Origin: Acidobacteriota bacterium
GTDB taxonomy: Bacteria > Acidobacteriota > Vicinamibacteria > Marinacidobacterales > Marinacidobacteraceae
Length of the DNA stretch: 38,034 nucleotides
Reading direction: 5' to 3'
Assembly: GCA_022822745.1 (NCBI GenBank)
Contig: JAJEAO010000108.1
Coordinates: forward strand, 1 to 38,034
The translations under genes were made by a program, and so were the position numbers. The notes below the pieces were generated by a model. It was not told where the DNA came from. It did not search any database and was given only the letters and a program-made list of their open reading frames with translations. Shown here piece after piece: positions 14,437 to 22,479 of this stretch (positions within the stretch are counted from its first letter, which is position 1; each line of letters starts with the position of its first letter).

Positions 14437-16089
14437 ATGACCCGCACCCCGACGCTTCCGCGCCTGCCTTTCCTGGCGTTCGCCGCGTTCGCCGCTGCCT
14501 GTGGCGGAGGCGCCGAAATGGGCGCCGACCCCACGCCCCTCTCCGAGTCGCTGGGGATCCGCGCGAACGGAGACACCGAGCTGAGCCCGGACATGGCCCG
14601 AATCCCGGAGGAGCTCGAGCAGGTCTTCACCTACATCGACGAGAACGTGGATGACCACGTGCTGAACCTCCGCCGCTGGATCCAGCAGCCCAGCATCTCG
14701 AACTCCGGCGAGGGGATCCAGGAGTCCGCCCAGATGGTCAAGGGCTTCTTCGACCAGCTCGGGTGCCAGATCTCCGAGGTCCACGACATCCCGATGACCG
14801 AGTGGGGACAGCCCGGGAATCCGATCGTCTATGCGAACTGCGACTACGGGAAGGAACAGACGCTCCTCATCTACTGGATGTACGACACGATGCCGATCAC
14901 GCAGCCGGAGGCTTGGGTCTATCCCCCGTTCGACGGCGAGCTGACCGAGTTCGGTCCGTTCCAGAAGGTCATGATCGGCCGCGGCGCCACGAACTCCAAG
15001 GGCCCGCAGATGGTGATGTGGAACGCCATGCACTCCATCTACGAAGTGACCGGTTCCATGCCGGTGAACCTGATCTTCATCGCGGAAGGCGACGAGGAGC
15101 GGATGTCCATCGGCCTGCGGCAGTTCGTGCGGGAGAACCCGGAACTCTTCCGCGCCGCCGAGGCGATGTACCGAACCGGCAGGCAGGCCCGCTCGGGCGC
15201 AGCCGGGTTCTCCGGCGGCTCCGAGGGCTGCGTGTACATCGAGCTGACGACGAGCGGGGCGAGCTGGGGGCGCGGCCCGGTGGCCTCGAACATCCACGGC
15301 GCGCACAAGCGGTCCACCGACGCTCCGGCGCTCCGGCACATCAAGATGCTCTCCAGCCTGGTCTCGGATGACGGCAACCAGGTCCTGGTGCCGGGTTTCT
15401 ACGAGGGCGCCGCGCCGCTCAGCGAGGCGGAGGAAGCGATGTTCGTGCGGGCGTCGGAGAACCTCGACCTCACGATCGCGGCGGAGAACATCGGGGTGGC
15501 CCGGTTCATGACCGACGATCCGCTGCAGCACCTCAAGAACGCCCGCTACGGGATCTCGTTCAACATGGACGGCGTGTGGGCCGGGAACATGTATCCGGGC
15601 GGGGCGGGAGCGATCCTGCCGAACCGGATCACCTCGAAGCACAACATGCGCTACGTGCCGGACATGGACGGGCTGGAGATGGTGCAGAAGATCCGGGACT
15701 ACCTGGACGAGCAGGGCTACGAGGACGTGGAGCTGACGATCATCGGGGACGTGCCCTGGTCCAAGTCCTCCTACGACAACGAGCTCGCCGAAGCGGTGAC
15801 CCGGATGTTCGACATCTTCGGCGTCCGCTACCGCGAGCCGATCCAGGAGGAATCCATCCTCGGCGGCTACTGGCCGGCGTACCTCTTCAGCGGCCGGGAC
15901 AACGAGCTGCCGGGCGGCACCGATCTCGCGATGCCCATCGTGGGCGGCGCCATGGGACACGGCGGCGGCGCGCACGCGGCGAACGAGTTCTGGGTCATCG
16001 AAGGCGCCGGCAACGTGTACGGGATGGCGGGAGCCGAGAAGTCGGTCGCGACCGTCCTCTACTCCTACGCCGGACTGCTCGACGAGTAG
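14437..16089 (+). CDS. M20-family metallopeptidase-like lipoprotein with altered metal ligands
   Basis: This 550-aa protein starts at the ATG at 14437, with AAGGAG six bases upstream; an ATG at 14431 is also in frame. Residues 1-22 are a lipoprotein signal with Cys22 (AFAAAC). The fold markers of M20/CNDP-type dipeptidases are in order, but canonical GHYD reads WMYD (Met148, Asp150) and the bridging Asp of GRGATDDKG is Asn186 (GRGATNSKG). The EGDEE segment (residues 217-221) and the C-terminal AHAANEF histidine are kept. It may be a distinct subfamily with a changed metal site or a non-catalytic binding protein. Confidence 0.85.
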   Translation: MTRTPTLPRLPFLAFAAFAAACGGGAEMGADPTPLSESLGIRANGDTELSPDMARIPEELEQVFTYIDENVDDHVLNLRRWIQQPSISNSGEGIQESAQMVKGFFDQLGCQISEVHDIPMTEWGQPGNPIVYANCDYGKEQTLLIYWMYDTMPITQPEAWVYPPFDGELTEFGPFQKVMIGRGATNSKGPQMVMWNAMHSIYEVTGSMPVNLIFIAEGDEERMSIGLRQFVRENPELFRAAEAMYRTGRQARSGAAGFSGGSEGCVYIELTTSGASWGRGPVASNIHGAHKRSTDAPALRHIKMLSSLVSDDGNQVLVPGFYEGAAPLSEAEEAMFVRASENLDLTIAAENIGVARFMTDDPLQHLKNARYGISFNMDGVWAGNMYPGGAGAILPNRITSKHNMRYVPDMDGLEMVQKIRDYLDEQGYEDVELTIIGDVPWSKSSYDNELAEAVTRMFDIFGVRYREPIQEESILGGYWPAYLFSGRDNELPGGTDLAMPIVGGAMGHGGGAHAANEFWVIEGAGNVYGMAGAEKSVATVLYSYAGLLDE

Positions 16090-16099
16090 GGAGACTTCG

Positions 16100-16127
16100 G
16101 GGAGCGCCACCCTGGAGTGGCGCTCCC
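16100..16127 (+). terminator. Perfect 11-bp hairpin after the M20 gene
   Basis: GGGAGCGCCAC pairs fully with GTGGCGCTCCC around a CCTGGA loop, ten bases after the stop codon. It could end transcription or stabilise the mRNA, but no T run follows, so an intrinsic terminator is uncertain. The same motif occurs in another palindrome at 5999-6021, so it may instead be a dispersed repeat. Confidence 0.6.
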
Positions 16128-16217
16128 GGAGGGTGTCCGGCATGCCCTGACGGGATGGATCCGGCTGGCCGGCGCTGGGCTCGATAGTGAACGAAAGGCG
16201 CTCCCCGGCGTGAGTCG

Positions 16218-18431
16218 TTGACGCCGACCCTCCGCGATCTCGCGACCGAGCTCCGCCGGGATCTCGTCTCCCGACGGGCGCTTCCGGCGCTCGCGGCGGG
16301 ACTCACGTCGGGTCTCTCGCTGCTGATCGCGATGGTGGCCTTCGGGAGCCACATCTTCTCGGGGGCGCTGGCGCCGCATGCCTCGCAGGGCATCGGCCTC
16401 GTCCTGTTCGGCAACTTCGCCGCCTGCCTGACGATCGCTCTCCTCGGCGGCTTTCGCGGGGCGATTTCGGGGCTGCCCACCGCCCTCGTGATCGCGATGG
16501 CGCAGATCGGCGCCACGATGGACGCTGCGGGCGGGAGGCTCTTCGCCACCACCGCCGCGACGTTCATGGTCGGGGCCGTCACCGCCGGCGCGACCTTCTT
16601 CCTCATCGGGCGCTTCCGGTGCGCCAACCTGGTCCGTTTCATCCCCTACTCGGTGGCGGGCGGCTTCGTGGCGGGGATCGGCGCGGTGGTGTGCATCGCC
16701 GCGCTCTCGCTGATGGGCGTCGCGACGGACCTGGGCGCGGTCCCGGCGCTGCTGACGCCGTCCGAGCTGTGGAGGTGGGGCCCCGGCGTGGCGCTCGGCG
16801 TCGCGCTCTACGGGGCGGCGAAGCGATGGGGCCACTCCTACATCCTGCCGGTGGGCGTCGGGGTCGTCGGCGTCGCGTCGCACCTCGCGCTCGCTCTCCT
16901 CGGTATCTCCGGCGAGGAGGCGCGCGCTGCCGGGTTCCTGCTGACGGGCACCTCGGACGGCGGACTCTGGCCCGCCTTCGGGCCGACGGACCTGACGCTC
17001 GTGGACTGGAGCGCGATGGTCGCCCAGATCCCCGCGCTGCTCATGCTGGTGCTCGTTGCGCTCGTGGTCGTCATCTTGAATCTCGCCGGCCTCGAGATGG
17101 CGGCCAACGAGGATCTCGACTGGGACCGGGAATTCCGCGCGACCGGCGTCGCCAGCCTGGTCGCCGGCGTCGGCGGGGGCACGGTCGGGAGCGTCATCGT
17201 GCCCACCTCGCTCCGCAGCAGGCTGCTCGGAGCTGCGTCCCGGCTCACCGGGGTCGCGGCCGCCCTCGTCCTGGCGGCGGCCCTGTTCCTCGGCGACGGG
17301 ATGCTTGAGCTCGTGCCGGTCCCGCTCGTCGGAGGCGTCCTCTTCCTTGCCGGGCTCGGCATGCTGGAACAGGGGCTCCTGCGCACCCGGAAGCGGCTCC
17401 CGTGGTCGGAGTACGCGGTGATCGTGCTCATCGCCGCCGTCATCGTCGGGGTCGGAGTCTTCGAGGGGGTCGGCATCGGGATGCTGGCCACCCTGGTGCT
17501 CTTCGCCGTGCGGCTGAGTCGGGTGGATCCGATCGCCTCGCGGTTCACGGCGCGCGACCGCCGGAGCACGCGGGCGCGTTCGGTCCCGGACCGCGTGATC
17601 CTGCAGGAAGAGGGCGACCGGGTCGCCGGCTACGAGCTGCGCGGTTACGTCTTCTTCGGGAGCGTCGTTCCGCTCGCCGAGGATCTCCGGGGCGCGCTGC
17701 GCCGGAGTCCGCCGCCCGTCTGCGTTCTTCTGGATCTGGCCCGCGCTTCCGGGTTCGACATCTCGGCTGTGAACGTCCTCGCGCGGTTTCTCCGATCCGC
17801 GCGGGAACGCGACGTCGAAGTCGTCCTGAGCGCCGCGCCGCCGCCGCTCCGGACCGGACTCGAGCGCTCGCTTCCGGCTCCGTCGTTCGCGGCGCTGCGC
17901 CTGGCCCCCGACACGGACCGCGCCCTCGAGTGGTGCGAGGACTTCGTCATCGCATCCTGGAGGAGGCGCGCGAGCACAGCACAGGAGCGGCGCGCCTCGC
18001 TGCTGGAGCGGTCCGCCGATGATCTCGAACGGCATCTGGAGCGGCAGATCCGCTTCGAAGATCTGATCGACGAGCTCGGGGACTGGTTGACGCCGCGACG
18101 GCGCGCCGCCGGGGAGACCGTGGTCGGCCCGGGCGTCGATGGCGCGGGTCTGCAGCTCCTCGTGTCGGGCCGCGCCTCCGCACACGGATCGAAGGCGACG
18201 AGACTACGCCAGTACGGCCCCGGCGACGCGATCTGGCCGGTGGATCGGTCCGACCCGCGGGGGCTCACCGTGACCGCCGACGAGCCCTGCGAGATGCTCG
18301 TGCTGACCCCGGCGGCCCGGGACTGGCTCGAGGAACACGAGGAAGGGCTGGCGCTCAGGCTGTACCGCTTTCTCCTGGCCTCGCAGCTTGCGGGCGAGCC
18401 GAGGATTTCCCGGCGACGCCCGGAGTCGTGA
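16218..18431 (+). CDS. SulP/SLC26-family anion transporter with STAS and cyclic-nucleotide-like domain
   Basis: This 737-aa protein starts at the TTG at 16218. Residues 20-430 are about a dozen hydrophobic segments of the SulP transporter, including GGFRGAISGLPTALVIAMAQ and the conserved region around AANEDLDWDREFRATGVAS. A STAS domain follows (VCVLLDLARASGFDISAVNVLARFL), then a helical linker and a C-terminal cNMP-binding-like jelly roll (AGETVVGPGVDGAGLQLLVSG ... YGPGDAIWP). It probably moves an anion such as sulfate or bicarbonate across the inner membrane. The extra sensor-like domain suggests ligand control, although clear cAMP-binding residues are not evident. Confidence 0.88.
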   Translation: MTPTLRDLATELRRDLVSRRALPALAAGLTSGLSLLIAMVAFGSHIFSGALAPHASQGIGLVLFGNFAACLTIALLGGFRGAISGLPTALVIAMAQIGATMDAAGGRLFATTAATFMVGAVTAGATFFLIGRFRCANLVRFIPYSVAGGFVAGIGAVVCIAALSLMGVATDLGAVPALLTPSELWRWGPGVALGVALYGAAKRWGHSYILPVGVGVVGVASHLALALLGISGEEARAAGFLLTGTSDGGLWPAFGPTDLTLVDWSAMVAQIPALLMLVLVALVVVILNLAGLEMAANEDLDWDREFRATGVASLVAGVGGGTVGSVIVPTSLRSRLLGAASRLTGVAAALVLAAALFLGDGMLELVPVPLVGGVLFLAGLGMLEQGLLRTRKRLPWSEYAVIVLIAAVIVGVGVFEGVGIGMLATLVLFAVRLSRVDPIASRFTARDRRSTRARSVPDRVILQEEGDRVAGYELRGYVFFGSVVPLAEDLRGALRRSPPPVCVLLDLARASGFDISAVNVLARFLRSARERDVEVVLSAAPPPLRTGLERSLPAPSFAALRLAPDTDRALEWCEDFVIASWRRRASTAQERRASLLERSADDLERHLERQIRFEDLIDELGDWLTPRRRAAGETVVGPGVDGAGLQLLVSGRASAHGSKATRLRQYGPGDAIWPVDRSDPRGLTVTADEPCEMLVLTPAARDWLEEHEEGLALRLYRFLLASQLAGEPRISRRRPES

Positions 18432-18564
18432 ATCCGGCCGGGACACCCCGACTTCCGAGCCCGAGGCAGGGCCGATGGTGGAGGAAGGCCGAGGACAGGA
18501 CGCAGGAACGGAGGCGCGCGAGAGGGCTGGCGGCGCGAATACGGAGCGGATCAGCCCGGAGGAG

Positions 18565-18978
18565 TCAGCCTTCGAGTCGCCACGGATTCACGACGCGCAC
18601 CCCGGTCGGCGCGAAATCCGACTCGTTGCGAGTGACGACCGAGAGACCGTGACGCAGCGCTGTCGCCGCAATCAGACCGTCCACGGTGGGGAGCTGGGGA
18701 AGACGCGCCGCGAGCCTGCCCCACTGGTCTGCCACGGCGCTGTCCACGGCAAGGGTCTGGCCCTCGAACCAGAGGGCGAGTTCTCCCTCCATCCAGGTCG
18801 CGATCTGGTCCCGACGGCGACCGGGCGCCATTCGTTCGACGCCCTTGCGGATTTCGCCCAGAGTGAGCGCGCTGATGAACAGGGTTCGGGGCCGAGCCTT
18901 CTGGAACCAGTCGAAAACGCTCGCGGTCGGATGAGGTCGGACGAGCTCCGACAGCGCGCAGGTGTCCACCAGGAACAT
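18565..18978 (-). CDS. vapC: VapC-type PIN-domain ribonuclease toxin
   Basis: This 137-aa PIN domain has acidic residues Asp5 (MFLVDTCALSEL), Glu42 (TLGEIRKG), Asp100 (TVDGLIAATAL) and Asp121 (NESDF), the set that binds magnesium in VapC toxins. The start codon overlaps the stop of the upstream antitoxin as ATGA. VapC proteins cut structured RNAs such as tRNA or rRNA loops. The gene is convergent with the SulP gene. About 130 bp between them hold nothing recognisable. Confidence 0.93.
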   Translation of the reverse strand: MFLVDTCALSELVRPHPTASVFDWFQKARPRTLFISALTLGEIRKGVERMAPGRRRDQIATWMEGELALWFEGQTLAVDSAVADQWGRLAARLPQLPTVDGLIAATALRHGLSVVTRNESDFAPTGVRVVNPWRLEG

Positions 18979-19244
18979 CAGAGGTCCACGTCACGAGGCA
19001 GGGACCGGTCCCGCTCGAGATCCAGATCCACGCCCACCAGCGGTGACCCGGCCATGAACTCAGCAAGAGGCTTCCGGGGCCTGGTGAGGCGGTCGTATTC
19101 CTCGGGAGACAGGACCACCGCGGCGCGCCGCCGGTGCACCGTGATCGTCTGAGGCGCGACTTCTGCCGCGCGGACGAGAGCGCTCAACCCGGCCTTCGCC
19201 TCGTGAAGTTGCCAGGAGCGCCCGGAAGGACGGGCTGTGACCAT
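18978..19244 (-). CDS. Phd/YefM-family antitoxin
   Basis: This 88-aa protein has the Phd/YefM fold: SWQLHEAKAGLSALVRAA at the N-terminus, followed by the strands VAPQTITVHRRRAAVVLSPEEYDRL. The C-terminal part (LAEFMAGSPL ... DVDL) is the likely toxin-binding tail. It precedes the VapC toxin with an ATGA overlap and should repress the pair's own promoter upstream of 19244. Confidence 0.92.
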   Translation of the reverse strand: MVTARPSGRSWQLHEAKAGLSALVRAAEVAPQTITVHRRRAAVVLSPEEYDRLTRPRKPLAEFMAGSPLVGVDLDLERDRSLPRDVDL

Positions 19245-19606
19245 ATAGACCAGAATAGCGCGAGCTGGGGGAAGGGATCAGCGCTCTCCCGGACCGCCGG
19301 TAGCGTGCCGGGCGGGGCCGCTACCGCGAGAACCGGCCCGGCGCGCCGGCAATGCGCCGGCAAGAGGACGGCAAGCGTGCCGGGGGGCCGCTACCGCGAG
19401 AACCGGCCCGGCGCAGGACCTCACCCGCCGGCTGGTACACTCGGCCGAACGCATCGCGAGAGGGCGCTTCGTCCTCACCAACCTGCCCGGTCCGGGCAAG
19501 GTGGTTTCCCGAGCGGGGATGCGGCCGGACGGCAACCAAGCGGACCAGATCGGCCACGAACGGCTCGGCGCGCTCTCCGGTGCCCCCACCGAAGAGGAGA
19601 GACGCC
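19245..19606. other. Intergenic repeat region between Phd/VapC and the duplicated hypothetical gene
   Basis: This 362-bp divergent region contains two copies of the GC-rich hairpin repeat (19316-19350, 19386-19414). No credible gene is present; open frames simply read through the repeats. Promoters for both flanking genes must lie here, but no box could be assigned with confidence. Confidence 0.6.
19316..19414 (+). repeat. Two copies of the GC-rich hairpin repeat
   Basis: Copies at 19316-19350 and 19386-19414 share the GGCCGCTACCGCGAGAAC core and the CGGCCCGGCGC arm with the elements at 5944-6319 and, inverted, 12274-12306. The second copy lacks the terminal GCCGGC. They begin 71 bp upstream of the Phd-type antitoxin. 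Confidence 0.88.
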
Positions 19607-21199
19607 ATGCCGAAGTTCATCCCGCCGTTCCTGCGCCGGAAGGCGCGAAGTGCGCCGCTCGTTCCCTCGGGGGATCCGGTCCTCCACGCGATGGTGGAAG
19701 CGGGGAAGTCGTTCCTGCCGAGACTCATGGCCGGTGACGTCGCCCCGGCGGCCCTGATCTCTCCGTTCGACCCGGGATGCGACCGGGACGAGAACCGGTG
19801 GCGTTACTTCGCCATGCGGGACGCCTTCCGTCGCCGGAGGTACTCCACCCTGCGGCTGTGCGGCCGGTGGGAGCGGCCCGGCTCGGACGCCTCCGAGCGC
19901 GAGTGGTTCCTTCTCGTCCAGGCTGCGAAGTTCCGCGACATCCTGACGCCGATCAAGGAGGCCCCGGCGCCCGACGAGGAGTTCGAGGCGGACATCACCC
20001 GGCTTGCCGAGGCGCTCGGCCAGTCCGGGTTCCTGATGCAGCGCTCCGACGGTTCGTGGCGGCGGCTGGAGCGGCGGCGTTCCGCCGGCGCGGAGGCGAC
20101 GACCGAAGCTTCTTCCTGGGAGGCGCTCCCCGGCCCGTCCTCGCTGAACGACCTGCCGGCAGCCTGGAAGAGCCTCCATGCGAACCGGAAGTGGCCCGGC
20201 GCGGATTCCGGAGCGATCCGATTCGTGATCGAAGCCGCGATTCCGCTTCCCGCTCGTCGGCGACCCATCCGCCGGGTGCGCCGTCTCCTGGACCTCGGGA
20301 CTGGCGGCGGCGAGCCGGCCCCGGCGCTGGATCGAATCACCGTCGCCGATCTGGACCGGCGCGAACGGTGGATCCGGCGAGACCCCTATCTGGAGGACGT
20401 GATGGTGATGAACCCCTTCGACCGGCTCCGGAGCAAGGCCGACCGGGGTCGAAAGTACGTCCTGCGGCAGGCGTTCGAAACACGGATCCTGCGCGGCGAA
20501 GAGGAGCTGGACTGGCTCGTCTCGGAGACCGCCACGCCGTTCCTGATCGTCTCGCCCGGCGGAGGGCGGAGGATGTCCGAGTCGGCGCGGCGCGAGGCGG
20601 TCGAGGCGTTCCACCACGAGCGGCTCGGGAACGCCTGGGCCTTCCTGGATCTCACCGGACGCTGGCGGAACATCCGCACGCGGCGATCGCGTCGGGAGTG
20701 GTTCTTCTGCGTCTGGTCCCGGAAGGACGCCGACACCCGGGACCAATTTGCTCCCGGCGAAGCGGCCACGGACGAGGAGCTGGATGAGGAACTGGCCTCC
20801 TGGCTCCCGGAACTGGGCGCCAGCGGGGTCATCCGCCGGTTCGGCGACGGGCGGATCGGGCTGTTCCGAATCGAGGACGGCCGCCTCGTCCGGGCTGCCG
20901 AGGAGGACGGAAGCAACCTGTCGGGCGAACGGGTGTTCGACTGGTGGGGAACGGTGAATCGGGGGGTGGCGGGCTGGTCCGACCTCGGTCCGCCCCAGGA
21001 TCTTCGGTTCACCTTCGACTCGGCCATCGCGCCCCTCGAGAGGCTCATGGCGGCGGTGTACCAGGTACCGGACCGGAGGAGCCAGATCGCAGGGAAGCCG
21101 GTCGGGGAAGAACTCCCCGAAGGCCGTCAGGTGACCGTGGCCTTCGGCGGACTGGGGCAATTCGAGGCCACGCAGGAGACCTCGGATCCCTCCTCCTGA
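19607..21199 (+). CDS. Unrecognised protein built from an internal duplication
   Basis: This 530-aa protein starts at the ATG at 19607 after a GAGGAG ribosome site. No known domain is recognised. It is built from two related halves. Residues about 70-156 (DAFRRRRYSTLRLCGRW, REWFLLVQ, LGQSGFLMQRSDGSW) match about 334-424 (EAFHHERLGNAWAFLDLTGRW, REWFFCVW, LGASGVIRRFGDGR). IRFVIEAAIPLP (near 205) matches LRFTFDSAIAPL in the second half. The protein is soluble, with no signal peptide. It is alone on the plus strand between the Phd/VapC pair and an asparaginase-like gene, so the context gives no function. Confidence 0.8.
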   Translation: MPKFIPPFLRRKARSAPLVPSGDPVLHAMVEAGKSFLPRLMAGDVAPAALISPFDPGCDRDENRWRYFAMRDAFRRRRYSTLRLCGRWERPGSDASEREWFLLVQAAKFRDILTPIKEAPAPDEEFEADITRLAEALGQSGFLMQRSDGSWRRLERRRSAGAEATTEASSWEALPGPSSLNDLPAAWKSLHANRKWPGADSGAIRFVIEAAIPLPARRRPIRRVRRLLDLGTGGGEPAPALDRITVADLDRRERWIRRDPYLEDVMVMNPFDRLRSKADRGRKYVLRQAFETRILRGEEELDWLVSETATPFLIVSPGGGRRMSESARREAVEAFHHERLGNAWAFLDLTGRWRNIRTRRSRREWFFCVWSRKDADTRDQFAPGEAATDEELDEELASWLPELGASGVIRRFGDGRIGLFRIEDGRLVRAAEEDGSNLSGERVFDWWGTVNRGVAGWSDLGPPQDLRFTFDSAIAPLERLMAAVYQVPDRRSQIAGKPVGEELPEGRQVTVAFGGLGQFEATQETSDPSS

Positions 21200-21347
21200 A
21201 CCACCGGCCGTTCGCGAACGCGGCGCCCGCCGCTGGCGTGGCGGAAGAGCGCGAGCGGCGACGCCCCCCCCCGCCGGGCTGCGCTCCACGCGGCGCCCTC
21301 GAGTGGTTCTTTCCCGCCTCCGAGGGCGGTCGCGCCGGAAGGTCCAT

Positions 21348-22292
21348 CTACGCCCGGTCGGGATCGGCCCCGGGAGACGCACGGGCGGGTGACTCGGCGG
21401 TCAGGAAAACCGAGGGCGGGGCGCCGCTGGCGTCCCCGAGGCCCCACGCGAGGAAGGATGTGGTGTGGGCCGCGGCGAAGCGGCCGTCGGCAGCGAGGAC
21501 CAGGGCGCCCGCCCGGCCGGAGAGACGCTCGAGGATCCGGGCCAGGGGTCGGACGGCCGCCTCCCGCGGCGTCGCCCCCGCCTCGAGGAGCAGGACGGCC
21601 GCTCGGCAGACGCCGACTCGCAGGACGCCTTCCCCCCACCCGGTGGCCACCGCGCCGCCGATGCCGGAGTCGGCGTAGAGCCCGGCCCCGACCTGGGGGG
21701 TGTCTCCCACGCGGCCGGGGATCTTGCCCAGCGTGCCTCCGGTGGATCCAGCCGCCGCGATGCGGCCGGCGCTGTCGAGCGCGATCGCGCCCACGGTGTC
21801 GGCGGGGGCCTCGTGGCGGCGCGCCGCCAGCCGGGCGCGCTCGCGCGGCGTGATCAGGGCTGCCGGGACGATCGGCGTGAATCCCTCCCTGCGGGCGAAG
21901 CGTTCCGCGCCGCGACCGACGAGGAGCACGTGCGGCGTGGCTTCGAGAACCCGGCGCGCCACTCGGACCGGATTCCGGATCGTTCGGACGGCGGCGACGG
22001 CTCCGGCGCGGAGGCTGTTCCCGTCCATGACGCCGGCATCGAGGACCGCTTCGCCGTCCCGATCGAGCACGGCGCCGGTCCCCGCATTGAGCGCCGGGTC
22101 GTCCTCCATCACCGCGACCGCGGTCTCGACCGCATCGAGCGCCGATCCGCCCCGCTCGAGGACGGCGAACCCCTCGGCGAGCGCGGCCCGGACCCCGCTG
22201 GCGTGGGCTTCGCGCTCTTCCTCCGGGATGGCCCAGGCACCGGCGTGGACGAGGAGGACCGGGGGCGCCGCGCGGCCCGTCCGGACGCGCAC
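21348..22292 (-). CDS. Isoaspartyl peptidase/L-asparaginase family (Ntn-hydrolase)
   Basis: The protein is about 314 aa from a GTG at 22292, with an in-frame TTG at 22361 as a longer option; no strong ribosome site fixes it. The plant-type asparaginase order is clear: VHAGAWA near the N-terminus, LNAGTG, MDG, then the autocleavage site with Thr166 as the N-terminal nucleophile (ADTVGAIALD). Substrate loops STGGTLGKIPGRVGD and GAGLYADSGIG follow. Such enzymes hydrolyse isoaspartyl dipeptides and asparagine after self-cleavage into two subunits. No signal peptide is evident from the GTG start. Confidence 0.9.
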   Translation of the reverse strand: MRVRTGRAAPPVLLVHAGAWAIPEEEREAHASGVRAALAEGFAVLERGGSALDAVETAVAVMEDDPALNAGTGAVLDRDGEAVLDAGVMDGNSLRAGAVAAVRTIRNPVRVARRVLEATPHVLLVGRGAERFARREGFTPIVPAALITPRERARLAARRHEAPADTVGAIALDSAGRIAAAGSTGGTLGKIPGRVGDTPQVGAGLYADSGIGGAVATGWGEGVLRVGVCRAAVLLLEAGATPREAAVRPLARILERLSGRAGALVLAADGRFAAAHTTSFLAWGLGDASGAPPSVFLTAESPARASPGADPDRA

Positions 22293-22435
22293 AGCAGCCG
22301 CAAGTTGCTGGGGGGGCGGCCGCGGAGAGCCGGACCGTGTGTCCCGCGGGGCCTGCAACAAACGCCGATCCCGTCAGAGAGCCGCTTCAGGGATCCACAT
22401 CAGGAGACCGGAGCGATCCAGCCAGCCGGCGCGCC

Positions 22436-22479
22436 GCAGATCAGTTGCCGGCGGGCGTGCGGCAGATCAGTTGCCGGCG
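22436..22479. repeat. 18-bp direct repeat with 26-bp period
   Basis: GCAGATCAGTTGCCGGCG occurs at 22436-22453 and 22462-22479. The second copy covers the stop and last codons of the M1 peptidase gene, so the first is a duplicated gene end lying downstream of the stop. Confidence 0.85.

Noticed and set aside
14086-16143. 685-residue minus-strand frame opposite the M20 gene
   Set aside because: Its His/Val/Arg-rich text is the antisense image of the M20 gene. A lipobox, ribosome site and family motifs support the plus strand.
21266-21275. C-run near 21266 as another phase-variable tract
   Set aside because: It lies between genes, in no coding frame, and shows no promoter spacing context.
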